DNA of 32,466 nt, taken from assembly GCA_030418545.1 (NCBI GenBank), contig QAIB01000023.1, positions 1-32,466 of the forward strand. Reading direction: 5' to 3'. This document shows, in pieces, positions 7,413 to 14,359 of this stretch; position 1 is the first letter of the stretch; each line of letters starts with the position of its first letter. The stretch comes from Xenophilus aerolatus. GTDB lineage: Bacteria > Pseudomonadota > Gammaproteobacteria > Burkholderiales > Burkholderiaceae_C. Below the pieces are notes generated by a model, which saw only the letters and a program-made list of their open reading frames with translations, was not told the DNA's origin and made no database searches. Position numbers and translations under genes: made by a program.

Positions 7413-7930
7413 GCCGCGACGTCGACCCGCGCCTGCTGGAACTGCTGAACACCGCCAGCAGCCTGCAGCTGTTCGAGCTGAGCACCGTCATCGAGCGGCT
7501 GCTGGCCGATCCGCGTCGCATCATCGCCGTGCGGGTGAACCTGCACCTTGGCCAGACGGTACGCTTCCTGGACTGGCGCGACGGCGGCCTGCGCGAGGGC
7601 AAGGTGCTGGCCATGAAGGACACGCAGGTCGTACTGCAGGACCTGCGCGAGCGGCGTGAATGGAAGCTGCCCTATACGGCCATCGAGCCGCCGTCAGCCG
7701 ACGCCGACCGAGCGCAGCAAGGCGCAGCGATGCCGCCTGCGCCGAATGCGCCCAAGCCCACGCGCGAGGACTTCCGCCGCGGCGACAAGGTGGCCTTCGA
7801 GGACAAGTATCTGCAGACGGTGGTTGGCACCGTCGTGCGGATCAACGAGCGCACGGCGACGGTCGATGCCGGTGGTGGCAATACGTGGCGCGTGGGCTTC
7901 GCGCTGCTGCGCCGCGTGCTGGACATCTGA
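7409..7930 (+). CDS. Fourth gene of the IS66 element (passenger protein, function unknown)
   Basis: This 173-residue protein starts at an ATG overlapping the tnpC stop and ends 48 bases before the right terminus, so it travels with the element. The N-terminal part is helical and leucine-rich (L-L-E-L-L-N-T-A-S-S-L-Q-L-F-E-L). Then two similar beta-rich halves follow: V-R-F-L-D-W-R-D-G-G with L-A-M-K-D-T-Q-V-V-L, and later G-D-K-V-A-F with R-I-N-E-R-T-A-T-V-D-A-G-G-G-N-T-W-R-V. The repeated small beta-barrel-like modules would suit nucleic-acid binding, but that is inference. It is not one of the three canonical IS66 proteins. Confidence 0.75.
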   Translation: MSRDVDPRLLELLNTASSLQLFELSTVIERLLADPRRIIAVRVNLHLGQTVRFLDWRDGGLREGKVLAMKDTQVVLQDLRERREWKLPYTAIEPPSADADRAQQGAAMPPAPNAPKPTREDFRRGDKVAFEDKYLQTVVGTVVRINERTATVDAGGGNTWRVGFALLRRVLDI

Positions 7931-7978
7931 GATTCCGCCGAACAGCCAGGGTCAAGATGGGCCTTCGCCCACGCTTAC

Positions 7979-8411
7979 TCCTCTTGGCCACCTCTTGAAG
8001 ATGATTGACGCGACTCGGAGCCGAGATATCGATGAGATCTACTCATCAGTGTCTGCGTTCACAGTGTTCAATCGTAGTCACCGCACAATCGTCTTCAACG
8101 AATCTCACAGCCCCGCAAGGCATCGGTCAAACATGGCGCACGAGTTGGCCCATGCGCTATTGATGCATCATGCAGAGCGCAGCGGGGTCGGAGAGGCTCA
8201 AGAATTACTTCATGAGAAAGAGGCTACATGGCTTGGGGGAGTGTTGATGCTCACCGCTGATCAGGCACACCAAATTGTCACCTGCAATCTTCCGGACACA
8301 ACGGCAACGCATCTGTTTTGCGTGAGCCCTGAAATGCTCCGCTATAGGCTGAATGTCACCGGTGCGGCTAAGTTAGCGCGAGGCCGAAACCTTCCCGCAA
8401 CCGCCGCCTAG
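7979..8411 (+). pseudogene. ImmA/IrrE-family metallopeptidase, N-terminally truncated by IS66
   Basis: The frame downstream of the IS66 terminus encodes a zinc protease domain of the ImmA/IrrE type. It shows F-T-V-F-N-R-S-H-R-T-I-V-F-N-E-S-H-S, then M-A-H-E-L-A-H-A-L-L-M-H-H with the HExxH zinc motif, then E-K-E-A-T-W-L-G-G-V-L-M, the usual third-ligand region, and a C-terminal M-L-R-Y-R-L-N-V-T-G-A. Family members cleave repressors of mobile elements or regulate stress responses and often carry an N-terminal Cro-type DNA-binding domain, which would have been upstream of 7979. An ATG at 8001 could still produce a 136-residue catalytic fragment. It lies 253 bases ahead of the Ntn-hydrolase gene. 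Confidence 0.8.
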
Positions 8412-8664
8412 TAGGGACGGCGCAGACCGTGCGTCCTATCGTTGCACAATGTCGGCGCCCCTCTCACGCCGGAGTGGGAAGAGAGTTAATGCGCGCATGG
8501 GACCATGCCTGAGTCTCCCGACATAGCCAAAACGGACTTTGCTCGACCGAAATGGCCACCGGCGAGACTGTCGGGAGTATGTCGGTGTCGTCGCTGCCCT
8601 GTACCATCGCGTTTCGATCCACTTACTTAATAGCCTGCTGACGTGTCAGTGAGAGGAGACTGTT
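8412..8664. promoter_or_regulatory. Intergenic region with inverted repeat upstream of the Ntn-hydrolase gene
   Basis: The 253-base gap holds no gene. CTCCCGACA (8515-8523) and TGTCGGGAG (8569-8577) are exact reverse complements 45 bases apart, and another GTCGG follows just after the right arm. A clear ribosome binding site (GAGAGGAGA, 8651-8659) precedes the TTG start of the next gene. Promoter hexamers could not be placed with confidence. Confidence 0.4.
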
Positions 8665-9966
8665 TTGACTTGTGAAGTAGCTGTCGCCAACCGCCTGGGA
8701 ATTGCACTAGCCGCAGATAGCGCTGCAACATTTACTCAATCCGGTACAGGGTCACGAACATACGCCACAGGTGCAAATAAGATTTTTCAGCTTGCCGAGT
8801 TTGATCCGGTTGGTTGCATGATCTTTAATAATTCGGCACTCGCAGGGATACCTTGGGAACTGTTAATCAAGGCGTTTCGGGCAACACAGCACAATACTTT
8901 GCCGACTGTTCAGGACTATTGCGACGACTTTCGCGATTTCGTTGCGGGCCAACGTTCTACAGGCCTTCTTCCATTAAGCGTCCGTGGAATTAGCGAACAA
9001 TCGTCGCTGTTGTTCGCTATGCAATCTGTAATGAGCAGCCTAATTGGGACGATGCAGAGTTTGCAAGGCCAAGCACCTGATCCTGCAAGCGCGGCGCAGC
9101 GGACTATGGAACTCGCATCCACGCATGTCGATTCCAGCGCAATCACTGCTCCACTCAGTGCGGAAGACATGGCAGAGACAATCTTGACCCATCAGGCCGA
9201 AATTAGCCTGGCGGTCGAAAAGCTCCTCGAAAGCCCCAAACACTTGGCGATCAAAGGGCTAATTCCGGTTGGATTTATTGTTGACTTAGTATTTAAATCA
9301 CTATTTCAACGCACCTTTGAGACTCTGTCTCAAGCATACACCGGAATTGTCGTCGCTGGTTTTGGTGAATCTCAATATTTGCCAAGCTGCGTGAGCATCA
9401 AAGTATATGGTTTCGTTGCAGGAAAATTGCTTTTTGAGCATGGCGATGGCTTTGCTATGGAACACACTGGGCGCGATTGCTTTATCACGCCGTTTGCGAC
9501 GAGAACGATGGTCGAAACATTCATGCTCGGTGCGAGCTCGAATGTATATGGATTTGTCCAAAATCACTTCGTTTCAAATGCGTCCGCAGCTTGCGACGCC
9601 GTCCTCAAAGCGTCCGGTAGCCAAGTAGACGCGCAAGTCGTCGAGCAGGCAGTGCAGAGTGCGATGGCCCCATTTATGGACGGTTGGATCAGAGACACCT
9701 CGTCAGCTCACTTGCTGCCGCTGCTACGCGTAGTTGGGGGTCTCTCCCTAGGCGAACTGGGGGAGTTGGCAGATACGCTAGTTATGCTAGAGTCGTTGAA
9801 AGAGAAAGTGACCTACCGGACGCAGTCAGTCGGGGGGCCTGTTGACGTTGCACTGATCACAAAATCCGACGGCCTTGTTTGGATCAAGCGCAAGCTCTAC
9901 TTTGATTCGTCACTGAATCATCGATATTTCGCCCGGATGGAACGGAAGCACAAAGGTGCTGCATGA
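8665..9966 (+). CDS. Proteasome beta-subunit-like Ntn-hydrolase, extended
   Basis: The 433-residue protein starts at TTG six bases after GAGAGGAGA, giving Met-Thr-Cys-Glu. After Met removal Thr2 would be the N-terminal nucleophile. The first 45 residues fit the proteasome/HslV pattern: Thr1 (mature numbering), G-I-A-L-A-A-D-S with Asp17, and G-A-N-K-I-F-Q-L with a lysine at 38 where the canonical one is 33. The C-terminus (G-G-P-V-D-V-A-L-I-T-K-S-D-G-L-V-W-I) also resembles the last strands of that fold. The protein is nearly twice the length of HslV; residues about 70-370 form a long, largely helical insertion or second domain. GC content is visibly lower than in neighbours, suggesting transfer. 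The stop overlaps the next gene's start. Peptidase activity is inferred, not shown. Confidence 0.7.
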   Translation: MTCEVAVANRLGIALAADSAATFTQSGTGSRTYATGANKIFQLAEFDPVGCMIFNNSALAGIPWELLIKAFRATQHNTLPTVQDYCDDFRDFVAGQRSTGLLPLSVRGISEQSSLLFAMQSVMSSLIGTMQSLQGQAPDPASAAQRTMELASTHVDSSAITAPLSAEDMAETILTHQAEISLAVEKLLESPKHLAIKGLIPVGFIVDLVFKSLFQRTFETLSQAYTGIVVAGFGESQYLPSCVSIKVYGFVAGKLLFEHGDGFAMEHTGRDCFITPFATRTMVETFMLGASSNVYGFVQNHFVSNASAACDAVLKASGSQVDAQVVEQAVQSAMAPFMDGWIRDTSSAHLLPLLRVVGGLSLGELGELADTLVMLESLKEKVTYRTQSVGGPVDVALITKSDGLVWIKRKLYFDSSLNHRYFARMERKHKGAA

Positions 9967-10199
9967 TGAACTACTACTCGTCGGGTCAGCCTAGTACGTC
10001 GAACATCATCGCCGTGGCTGATCGCGTGTTGGCATCGGCTGGGCGTCTCGTCCATCCGCACAAAGTCAGCGAGCCCGTACCTACCCCCAGCCAATCTCAG
10101 GTCGATGCCTATCGCCAACTGAGAGAGGGCATTGAGCGCAAGCAGGCGTCGGAGCGCACAGTCGAAGACTCTGCGGGGTTTCCTTCGACGTCAATGTGA
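9963..10199 (+). CDS. Small hypothetical protein coupled to the Ntn-hydrolase
   Basis: A 78-residue protein starts at the ATG of ATGATG, which overlaps the preceding stop by four bases, so the two are almost certainly co-translated. It has a tyrosine- and serine-rich start (M-M-N-Y-Y-S-S-G-Q-P), a short amphipathic segment (I-I-A-V-A-D-R-V-L-A-S-A-G-R-L), and a charged helix (Y-R-Q-L-R-E-G-I-E-R-K-Q). No signal peptide, membrane segment or known domain is visible. A strong terminator follows 22 bases after the stop, closing the two-gene unit. It could be an adaptor, substrate or inhibitor of the hydrolase; nothing in the sequence decides. Confidence 0.65.
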   Translation: MMNYYSSGQPSTSNIIAVADRVLASAGRLVHPHKVSEPVPTPSQSQVDAYRQLREGIERKQASERTVEDSAGFPSTSM

Positions 10200-10221
10200 G
10201 AGCATCCACCCTTGAAGTTCG

Positions 10222-10242
10222 GCCCGCATGCGCGGGCTTTTT
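10222..10242 (+). terminator. Rho-independent terminator
   Basis: GCCCGC, loop ATGC, GCGGGC and then TTTTT form a textbook intrinsic terminator 22 bases after the stop of the 78-residue gene. It ends the Ntn-hydrolase transcript. Confidence 0.9.
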
Positions 10243-10512
10243 CATGTCCTCTGTGTGCGAGTCGCACCCCCGTTTGAGCCAGCCGCAGTCACTCCGAGAC
10301 CATCTACCCTTCGCATTCCTACTGGAGCTCAGCTTCTCGGAAGAGCCTGCTCTTCCCAATCTGAGGCGGCTCGCAGATGCAGTTTCATCAATTGGGGGGT
10401 TGGCTGGTCGCCAGCGAAAGTTGCCTTTAGCGCCATCACCGGTCCGTGGCGAAATTCAAACTTCGCCTGCGTTCGCGATGTCGTAGGTGGACTGAGTGTT
10501 GCGTTCTGCAAT
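10243..10512. other. Intergenic region with a hairpin
   Basis: No convincing gene lies between the terminator and the KfrA-like gene stop. A 6-bp stem with an 8-base loop (GGCGAA-ATTCAAAC-TTCGCC, 10448-10467) is present but has no T-tract on either side. The loop is the same octamer as in the hairpin at 4351-4370. A 60-codon minus-strand frame across this region is probably fortuitous. Confidence 0.4.
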
Positions 10513-11580
10513 TCACTTCGACGGCCGAGGCCGTTTGCCGGAAGAAGCCGCCGGCGCTCGCTCTTTCAGCGATACACCGCGCTTCAGGGCCGCTGCCAGC
10601 AGGTCGCGGGTAACGGCGTGAGATGCCCTTTCCTCGTCGACGCGTAGTTTCAGCGCTGCGGCCTCAGCCGAGCCGGAGGCCACGCACGCGCGGGCGTGTG
10701 CAAGGTCCTGGTCTCGCGCCGCCAGTTGCTCCCGAAGGGCAGCCTCCGCCGCCCGTGCCGCATCGCGAAGGCTGGCTTGCTTGTCCAGCTCGACCTCGAG
10801 CCGCTTCGCCGCCGTCTCTTCGATCTTGACGCGCCGCTGCTGCTCCTTCGCCATGTCACTCTCCAGCGCTCGAGCCGCCTGCCGCGCGCGGTCGACCTCG
10901 GCCAGCATGTGCTTCTCTTGGCCAGCATGCCGCTCCAGCGCCTGGCGCAGATCATGGTCCTTCGCAGCGACAATCTTGGCGTGCTCTCGACGCATTTGCT
11001 CATGGGTGCCGGTCGCCTGTGCGAGGAGAGCGGTTAGCCGCTTCATCTCGTCCTCCAGGCCCATTCGCACGCGCTGCGCCTCGACGGCGTGCTCCTTGAG
11101 TTGTCGCTCCAGCGTCTCGCGCGCCTGCTGCGAGGAGGCGAGCGCGGCATCCAGGCTGGTTCGTGCCTGCACGAAAGCATCCTCACGCTGGCCCAACGCC
11201 GCCTGAGCTGCGGCCAGCGCCTCTTCCCGGGCGTGCAGCTCGCCCTGAGTCGATTCCAGCGCAACGCGCTGCACTTCCTCGGCCTCGCGCCGCGCCGTCT
11301 CCCAGAGCAGCCGCGCCGCGTTGCGCACGCTCGTGGGCATGCCGTCCGAGTCGTTCCCGGCGGGCTTGCCGGCCGCCGGCTTCACGCCCACCACGCGCTC
11401 GCCGAGCGTGGCGAACCATCGCTCGAGCATCGGGCTCACGGTGTTGGGCGAGCCGCGGCCGATCTTCAGGCGCACGCGCTCGATCGTGGGCCTTTTCCCC
11501 TCGGCGAGCAGGGCATCGGCGGCCGTGAAGACGTCGACCTCCTGGATGCCGCGCCCGCGCGACTCGTTGAACTCGATCAT
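10513..11580 (-). CDS. KfrA-like DNA-binding protein with long coiled coil
   Basis: The 355-residue protein has an N-terminal KfrA-type DNA-binding domain: V-F-T-A-A-D-A-L-L-A-E-G-K-R-P-T-I-E-R-V-R followed by G-R-G-S-P-N-T-V and M-L-E-R-W. About 200 residues of Ala/Glu/Arg/Gln-rich coiled coil follow, then a basic tail ending R-P-R-P-S-K. KfrA proteins of plasmids bind operators upstream of their own genes and form filaments that aid plasmid stability; related genes also occur on integrative islands next to recombinases, as here. ATG 11580 has GAGAGG upstream; the frame stays open further up but loses family resemblance. Palindromes at 11675-11726 are plausible autoregulatory sites. Confidence 0.82.
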   Translation of the reverse strand: MIEFNESRGRGIQEVDVFTAADALLAEGKRPTIERVRLKIGRGSPNTVSPMLERWFATLGERVVGVKPAAGKPAGNDSDGMPTSVRNAARLLWETARREAEEVQRVALESTQGELHAREEALAAAQAALGQREDAFVQARTSLDAALASSQQARETLERQLKEHAVEAQRVRMGLEDEMKRLTALLAQATGTHEQMRREHAKIVAAKDHDLRQALERHAGQEKHMLAEVDRARQAARALESDMAKEQQRRVKIEETAAKRLEVELDKQASLRDAARAAEAALREQLAARDQDLAHARACVASGSAEAAALKLRVDEERASHAVTRDLLAAALKRGVSLKERAPAASSGKRPRPSK

Positions 11581-11674
11581 GAGGACCTCTCGCTCCAAAG
11601 CTGCCGATTCCGTGCCGTGCGCCGACCTCGGACGCCGACAACGCGATTCACCCCAAACCGGCCAAAATAACCCT

Positions 11675-11693
11675 CGATAAGGCAAAGTTATCG
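11675..11693. promoter_or_regulatory. Inverted repeat upstream of the KfrA-like gene
   Basis: CGATAA (11675-11680) and TTATCG (11688-11693) flank a 7-base spacer about 95 bases before the KfrA-like start. The sequence is AT-rich against the local background. KfrA proteins autoregulate through operators in this position, so it is a candidate site. Confidence 0.35.
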
Positions 11694-11705
11694 TGATCTA
11701 TCAGT

Positions 11706-11726
11706 GTATGATGTCGCAAATCATAC
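11706..11726. promoter_or_regulatory. Perfect 7-bp-arm palindrome upstream of the KfrA-like gene
   Basis: GTATGAT and ATCATAC flank the spacer GTCGCAA with no mismatch. It has the same 7-base spacing as the neighbouring repeat at 11675-11693 but different arms. It is a candidate operator for the KfrA-like protein. Confidence 0.4.
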
Positions 11727-12035
11727 GTGATATGTAGAATTCAACATTGAACTCAGCGAATCGAACCCCGTCGGGCCCACTGGCGGCTTCCCTCAACAAG
11801 TGATTCGTTTGACAAAGCTCAGGTAAATCCTTTGGGGGGCCGGGTGACGGGCTTGGTGGCTCACGCTTTCCCCGAAGAACGTGGCCGACTGAGCCCCCTC
11901 GCCGGAGACCCCCCTGATCGGTCGGCTGTGTCACTCCGCCGTCGTCGAGTCCCCCGTCAAAGAGCGAGAGCCGAGGCACACCAGCCTCAAAAGTCGAAGG
12001 CGGTGCAGAAAAGATGCGAAACCTGATGCAAAATG
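11727..12035. other. Intergenic region without recognisable genes
   Basis: About 300 bases between the KfrA promoter region and the VapBC operator contain no gene I can support on either strand. The middle part (about 11835-11965) is rich in C and G runs and may be old mobile-element debris, but no family is recognisable. Confidence 0.3.
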
Positions 12036-12051
12036 GAATCACTATTGATTC
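12036..12051 (+). promoter_or_regulatory. Inverted repeat, likely VapBC operator
   Basis: GAATCA, spacer CTAT and TGATTC form a perfect inverted repeat ending 10 bases before the antitoxin ATG. Type II toxin-antitoxin operons are normally repressed by the antitoxin or complex at such a site. The repeat occupies the place of the ribosome binding site region. Confidence 0.5.
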
Positions 12052-12061
12052 AGGACTGGCC

Positions 12062-12268
12062 ATGCGAACCACCGTCACCATCGAAGACTCTCTGTTCGAG
12101 AAGGCCCTTGAACTGGCCGATCCCGAAATGGACAAGGCGGAGATCTTTCGCGAAGCGATCCGCACGTTCGTGCGTGTTCAGGCGGGCAAGCGCCTCATTG
12201 CGCTCGGAGGGGCCGCCCCTGACATCAAGGACGTCCCACGGCGTCGAGGCGAGTTGATCTCGCGATGA
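12062..12268 (+). CDS. vapB: VapB-type antitoxin
   Basis: The 68-residue protein begins [11 protein letters not shown], the typical start of ribbon-helix-helix VapB antitoxins, followed by [12 protein letters not shown]. The C-terminal part ([14 protein letters not shown]) is the flexible toxin-binding tail. It would neutralise the downstream PIN-domain RNase and repress the operon through the palindrome at 12036-12051. The ATG at 12062 is preferred over an upstream in-frame ATG at 12014 because the family begins here. Its stop overlaps the toxin start by four bases. Confidence 0.88.
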   Translation: MRTTVTIEDSLFEKALELADPEMDKAEIFREAIRTFVRVQAGKRLIALGGAAPDIKDVPRRRGELISR

Positions 12269-12639
12269 GCGTGCTCGTCGACACCTCCGTCTGGATCGAC
12301 CATTTCCGCAGCGGCAACGCCGCCCTGGCAAACCTGGTCGGCTCGGACCTCGCCTTGACCCATCCGATGGTGATCGTTGAATTGGCCTGTGGCACCCCTC
12401 CATCTCCGAGAGAGCAATCGCTTGGCAGCCTGAGCCTGCTGAAGTCGTGCAATCAGGCCACGCTGGACGAAGTGCTCGAACTGATCGAGCGAGAAAAGCT
12501 GTACGGACTCGGGTGCGGATTGGTCGACATGGCGCTACTTGCGTCGACCCTCATCACCCCAGGCGCGCGCCTATGGACCCTCGATCGGCGCCTGTTGGAA
12601 TTGGCGCAGCGATTCGACGTCGCACATGGCCTCCACTGA
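12265..12639 (+). CDS. vapC: VapC-type PIN-domain ribonuclease toxin
   Basis: The 124-residue PIN-domain protein has the expected acidic metal-binding residues: Asp6 in V-D-T-S-V-W-I-D, Glu39 in V-I-V-E-L, Asp88 in G-L-V-D-M-A-L-L-A and Asp107 in W-T-L-D-R-R-L. VapC toxins cleave tRNA or rRNA when the antitoxin is degraded. Length and motif order are those of an intact toxin. It is translationally coupled to vapB (ATGA) and lies between the KfrA-like gene and the integrase, where it could stabilise the island. Confidence 0.92.
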   Translation: MSVLVDTSVWIDHFRSGNAALANLVGSDLALTHPMVIVELACGTPPSPREQSLGSLSLLKSCNQATLDEVLELIEREKLYGLGCGLVDMALLASTLITPGARLWTLDRRLLELAQRFDVAHGLH

Positions 12640-12690
12640 AAGCCAAGTCATGGCAAACGAATTGATGGAACATCCCTCGCACAATCCGTC

Positions 12691-13998
12691 ATGAATTCAC
12701 CCCGCCGATCCGGTCCGAGCCCCCTGGCGATCACAGGACCCACCGCGGCCGCCCTCGAGGCATCAGCAGCCGCTGCGGACCATCCGCTGGCCACGCTGGC
12801 CGATCGCCGCGCCGTGCTCGATCCGAAGCGGCTGGCGACGACTGCGGAGCAAGCGGCCCGCGCGCTGCTGCGCCAGGGCGAGTCGAGCAACACGCGCGCC
12901 TCGTACGGCTCGGCCATGCGCTACTGGTGCGCTTGGTATGCGGCACGCTACGGCGGCGCGCTGGCGTTACCCGTACCCGTGCCGGTCGTGGTGCAGTTCA
13001 TCGTCGATCACGCGGCACGCCGCCTGGACGAGCCTGAGGACCCCGTCGCTCCGAACGCGCCCTCGGAGACAAACGACGACGTCCAGAAGCAGCCCACGGG
13101 CCGCAAGCGCCGCATAAACAAACTGAGCGCCGAACTCGTTACCGAGCTGCCGGCCGATGTCGACGAGGCGCTGGTGCGCAATGGCTACAAGGCCAAGCTC
13201 GGTCCGCCGGCATTGAACACGCTGGTGCATCGCGTTGCAGTGCTCTCCAAGGCGCACCAGATGGCCAGATCCGGAGCTGCGGGCGGCACTGTCTCGCGAG
13301 ACGGAGATGTCGCCAATCCCTGCGCCGACGAGTTGGTGCGCGAACTGCTCGCGCGCACCCGCCGGGCCTACGCGCAGCGCGGCGCGCGCCCCAAGCGCCA
13401 GCGTGCGCTGACGAAGGACCCGCTGCAGCTGCTATTGGCCACGTGCGACGAGTCTCTCAAGGGCAAGCGCGACCGCGCGCTGCTGCTTTTCGGATGGGCC
13501 ACCGGCGGGCGCCGGCGCTCCGAGATCGCCTCGGCCACGCTCGAGAACCTGCAGCGCATCGATGCCGAGGCCTTCGTCTACACCCTCGCCCACTCCAAGA
13601 CCAACCAGCGCGGCGACGTGCGGCCCGAAGACGTGAAGCCTCTCGTGGGCAGCGCCGCGGCGGCCATGCGGGAATGGCTCGCGGTCCTCCGAGCGCAGGG
13701 AATCCAGGACGGGCCCATCTTCCGGCGCATCCGCCGCGGCGGGCACCTGGGCGAGCCGCTCGCGGCGGCCGCCGTGCGCGACATCGTGAAGGAGCGTTGC
13801 GCGCTCGCCGGGGTCGAGGGGAGCTTTTCGGCGCACTCGCTGCGCGCGGGGTTCGTCACCGAGGCGGGCCGCCAGAACATGCCGCTGCCCGAGACCATGG
13901 CCATGACCGGACACCAGAGCGTGGCGACTGTGGTGGGGTACTTCCGCTCTGAGAGTGCGCTCGCCGGAAAGCTCGGGCGCCTGCTCGACGACACGTGA
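12691..13998 (+). CDS. Tyrosine-type site-specific recombinase (integrase)
   Basis: The 435-residue recombinase has an N-terminal SAM-like core-binding domain (S-S-N-T-R-A-S-Y-G-S-A-M-R-Y-W near 70-85) and a C-terminal catalytic domain. The latter shows G-G-R-R-R-S-E with Arg274-276, H-S-L-R-A-G-F with His382 and Arg385, G-H-Q-S with His408, and V-V-G-Y-F with nucleophile Tyr417, so the active site appears complete. A charged insert near 115-145 separates the halves. It probably mobilised the segment carrying the KfrA-like and VapBC genes. Immediately downstream the sequence changes to a broken sensor kinase, so the gene sits at a boundary. Confidence 0.92.
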   Translation: MNSPRRSGPSPLAITGPTAAALEASAAAADHPLATLADRRAVLDPKRLATTAEQAARALLRQGESSNTRASYGSAMRYWCAWYAARYGGALALPVPVPVVVQFIVDHAARRLDEPEDPVAPNAPSETNDDVQKQPTGRKRRINKLSAELVTELPADVDEALVRNGYKAKLGPPALNTLVHRVAVLSKAHQMARSGAAGGTVSRDGDVANPCADELVRELLARTRRAYAQRGARPKRQRALTKDPLQLLLATCDESLKGKRDRALLLFGWATGGRRRSEIASATLENLQRIDAEAFVYTLAHSKTNQRGDVRPEDVKPLVGSAAAAMREWLAVLRAQGIQDGPIFRRIRRGGHLGEPLAAAAVRDIVKERCALAGVEGSFSAHSLRAGFVTEAGRQNMPLPETMAMTGHQSVATVVGYFRSESALAGKLGRLLDDT

Positions 13999-14354
13999 GG
14001 CGATCTGGATCGGCAAGTGATGTGCCCGACGCCGGTCGAGGCAGGTCGCTGAAAAGCGATTCCCTCGCTTCGTCCCGCAATCGGCTCTCCGTTGGCACGC
14101 CAGACACGGGTGACGAGTTCACCCTGGTCAGGAGAAGGGGTCTTGGGACGGGAGGGAAACGCCCGCTCAAGCGACGCCCGGCCCCCATCCTCGTGATAAC
14201 TCGCAACGGCGGTGGCGACCTGGCGAAGGTTGTCGTCGAGCACCTCGTTCATCTCATCGAGCATCACCACGTAGGTGACCAGCACGAGCAGGATCAAACC
14301 GAATCCAAACGCTCCGAGAGTCCATTGGAGCAGGCCAGATCGAAGCGAATTCAC
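13999..14354 (-). pseudogene. Sensor histidine kinase, N-terminal fragment
   Basis: The fragment encodes the start of a membrane sensor kinase: a basic leader, a transmembrane segment (L-G-A-F-G-F-G-L-I-L-L-V-L-V-T-Y-V-V-M-L), and then the start of a periplasmic sensor region with D-D-N-L-R-Q-V-A and later V-T-R-V-W-R-A-N-G-E-P-I. This resembles QseC/TctE-type kinases. Family similarity fades near 14020 and the frame then runs antisense into the integrase, so the histidine box and ATPase domains are lost. It follows the response-regulator remnant by five bases, as in an ordinary two-component operon. Confidence 0.75.
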
Positions 14355-14359
14355 AGCGC

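Larger units (their letters stand above)
4976..7978 (+). mobile_element. Complete IS66-family insertion sequence, about 3.0 kb
   Basis: The left end reads GTAAGCGTGGCCTCACC from 4976, and the right end reads GTAAGCGTGGGCGAAGG inward from 7978; the first ten bases are identical. Inside are tnpA, tnpB, tnpC and a fourth gene, all on the plus strand with short overlaps or gaps. The 8-base flanks (gcatgctc and tcctcttg) differ, whereas IS66 elements normally make 8-bp target duplications. The flanking genes also differ (IS3 orfB left, metalloprotease right), suggesting an adjacent deletion or recombination. Confidence 0.9.

Noticed and set aside
8511-8590. Integron attC-like site suggested by the inverted CTCCCGACA/TGTCGGGAG arms
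   Set aside because: No paired simple-site core (RYYYAAC and GTTRRRY) is visible, and the nearby recombinase is not a visibly integron-type enzyme.
4346-10467. tRNA T-arm resemblance of the GTTTGAAT hairpins
   Set aside because: The loop does not fit GTTCRANYC, and no acceptor, D-arm or anticodon arm can be built around either hairpin.
10196-10647. Plus-strand frames of 96 and 139 codons between the terminator and the KfrA-like gene
   Set aside because: They begin inside or before the terminator hairpin and run antisense into the KfrA-like gene; no family or ribosome binding site.
11701-12165. 154-codon minus-strand frame upstream of the KfrA-like gene
   Set aside because: It runs antisense through the vapB start and has unnatural Pro/Ser/Arg composition.
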